A DNA stretch of 64,000 nt, taken from the NCBI RefSeq assembly GCF_013408335.1, contig NZ_JACBZR010000001.1:1922001-1986000 (forward strand), in the 5' to 3' direction. Each line of letters begins with the position of its first letter. The stretch's first letter is position 1. The translations under genes were made by a program, and so were the position numbers. The notes beneath the pieces were generated by a model that saw nothing but the letters and a program-made list of their open reading frames with translations, ran no database searches and was not told the origin of the DNA. The DNA is from Nocardioides panzhihuensis. Lineage in GTDB: Bacteria > Actinomycetota > Actinomycetes > Propionibacteriales > Nocardioidaceae. Shown here piece after piece: positions 63,380-64,000 of the stretch.

Positions 63380-64000
63380 GGCTGCGGCGGCGGAGACCGA
63401 CGAGACGCTGGCGATCGACTTCGCCGACCTGCGGCCGGCGCTCGAGGCGGTTCTGATGGTCGCCGACGAGCCGCTCGTGGCGGCCTCGTTGGCCTCTGCG
63501 GTCGGTCATCCGACCGCAGAGGTGGTCGCAGCGCTCGAGGGCCTCGCCGCCGACTACACCGAGCAGGGTCGCGGCTTCGATCTGCGCAACGTCGCAGGTG
63601 GGTGGCGGTTCTACACGCGTGCGGAGTACGCCGGTGTCGTGGAGGGCTTCGTGCTCGAGGGCCAGCAGGCCCGGCTGACCCAGGCGGCCTTGGAGACGCT
63701 GGCCGTGGTCGCCTACAAGCAGCCGGTCTCCCGGGCCCGGGTCTCTGCGATCCGTGGTGTCAACGTCGACGGCGTGATGCGTACGCTGCTCACCCGCGGC
63801 CTCGTCGAGGAGGCCGGTCAGGACCACGAGACCGGCGCCAACCTCTACCGCACCACCGGCTACTTCCTGGAGCGGATCGGCATCACCGACCTGGGCGAGC
63901 TGCCCGAGCTGGCGCCCTACCTGCCCGACCTCGCCGACATGGAGGAGGAGTTGACCGAGCAGGTCGGCCCCGCGGCGCTGGCGGCGCAGCCGGAGGAGTC
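63372..64000 (+). CDS. scpB: Segregation and condensation protein B (partial, runs off the window)
   Basis: ATG 63372 lies within the scpA end and the frame stays open to the window edge (209 codons seen). MTEAAAAETDETLAIDFADLRPALEAVLMVADEPL starts the first winged helix. The second contains RLTQAALETLAVVAYKQPVSRARVSAIRGVNVDGVMRTLLTRGLVEEAG, the diagnostic ScpB block, followed by TTGYFLERIGITDLGELPELAPYLPD. ScpB dimerises and binds ScpA. The end of the gene is missing from the window, probably only a few to some tens of codons. Confidence 0.95.
   Translation, partial: MTEAAAAETDETLAIDFADLRPALEAVLMVADEPLVAASLASAVGHPTAEVVAALEGLAADYTEQGRGFDLRNVAGGWRFYTRAEYAGVVEGFVLEGQQARLTQAALETLAVVAYKQPVSRARVSAIRGVNVDGVMRTLLTRGLVEEAGQDHETGANLYRTTGYFLERIGITDLGELPELAPYLPDLADMEEELTEQVGPAALAAQPEE

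Overview
This is a high-GC, gene-dense chromosomal window from an actinobacterium, most likely of the Nocardioides/Propionibacteriales type. The evidence is GTG-rich starts, many 4-base stop/start overlaps, a mycothiol-dependent enzyme family, the actinobacterial PheS with two CxxC pairs, and gene order that follows the Mycobacterium tuberculosis blocks infC-rpmI-rplT-tsnR-pheST, argCBDFRGH and HAD-tlyA-nadK-recN-steA-mctB-pyrG-nudix-xerD-parA-scpAB. Species assignment is inference. I saw no rRNA or tRNA genes, CRISPR array, prophage or complete insertion sequence.

Layout. 1-7.8 kb: a divergent partial gene, hisE-hisG-PH-domain protein, a secreted SGNH esterase, then a minus-strand run (DUF6297 membrane protein, ABC ATPase, aldose epimerase-like, P-loop kinase, small membrane protein) and an SseB-like gene. 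7.8-10.4 kb: the infC-rpmI-rplT-trmH operon, with a long leader carrying an intrinsic terminator and a non-standard ATC start for infC. 10.4-15.5 kb: a 21-bp mirrored repeat array, a MerR regulator fused to sliding-clamp-like domains with an MFS exporter, a latex-clearing-protein-like oxygenase, a MITE-like element and an orphan histidine kinase. 15.5-19.5 kb: a three-gene siderophore uptake operon behind a DtxR/IdeR-type iron box. 19.6-23.3 kb: pheST. 23.3-33.0 kb: accessory genes, namely an acyltransferase, a threonine aldolase, a large AfsR/SARP-type regulator, a DrrAB-type exporter with SARP-like heptamers upstream, a LOG-like protein and a DinB-like enzyme.

33.0-40.6 kb: the arginine operon argC-B-D-F-R-G-H, tightly overlapped and lacking argJ. 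40.7-52 kb: Mpg glycosylase, SSB-like protein, DUF1015, then HAD hydrolase, small protein, tlyA, nadK, recN, a fused SteA/MctB-like gene and pyrG; a second copy of the 21-bp mirrored array lies between recN and the fusion gene. 52-64 kb: SRPBCC, pepN, Nudix, ald, a pair of overlapping long palindromes, xerD, a DUF3516 helicase, a 48-residue protein, and the segregation genes parA, an RHH-like gene, scpA and scpB (cut by the window end).

Most notable: (1) the two mirrored 21-bp repeat arrays in opposite orientation 38 kb apart; (2) the MerR-clamp fusion behind a textbook MerR promoter that appears leaderless; (3) the one-frame SteA-MctB fusion; (4) the infC leader, whose terminator arm can alternatively pair with an upstream segment; (5) a perfect terminator-like hairpin hidden in the first codons of trmH; (6) SARP-spaced heptamers before drrA; and (7) the absence of argJ together with an altered STRTR motif in ArgF.
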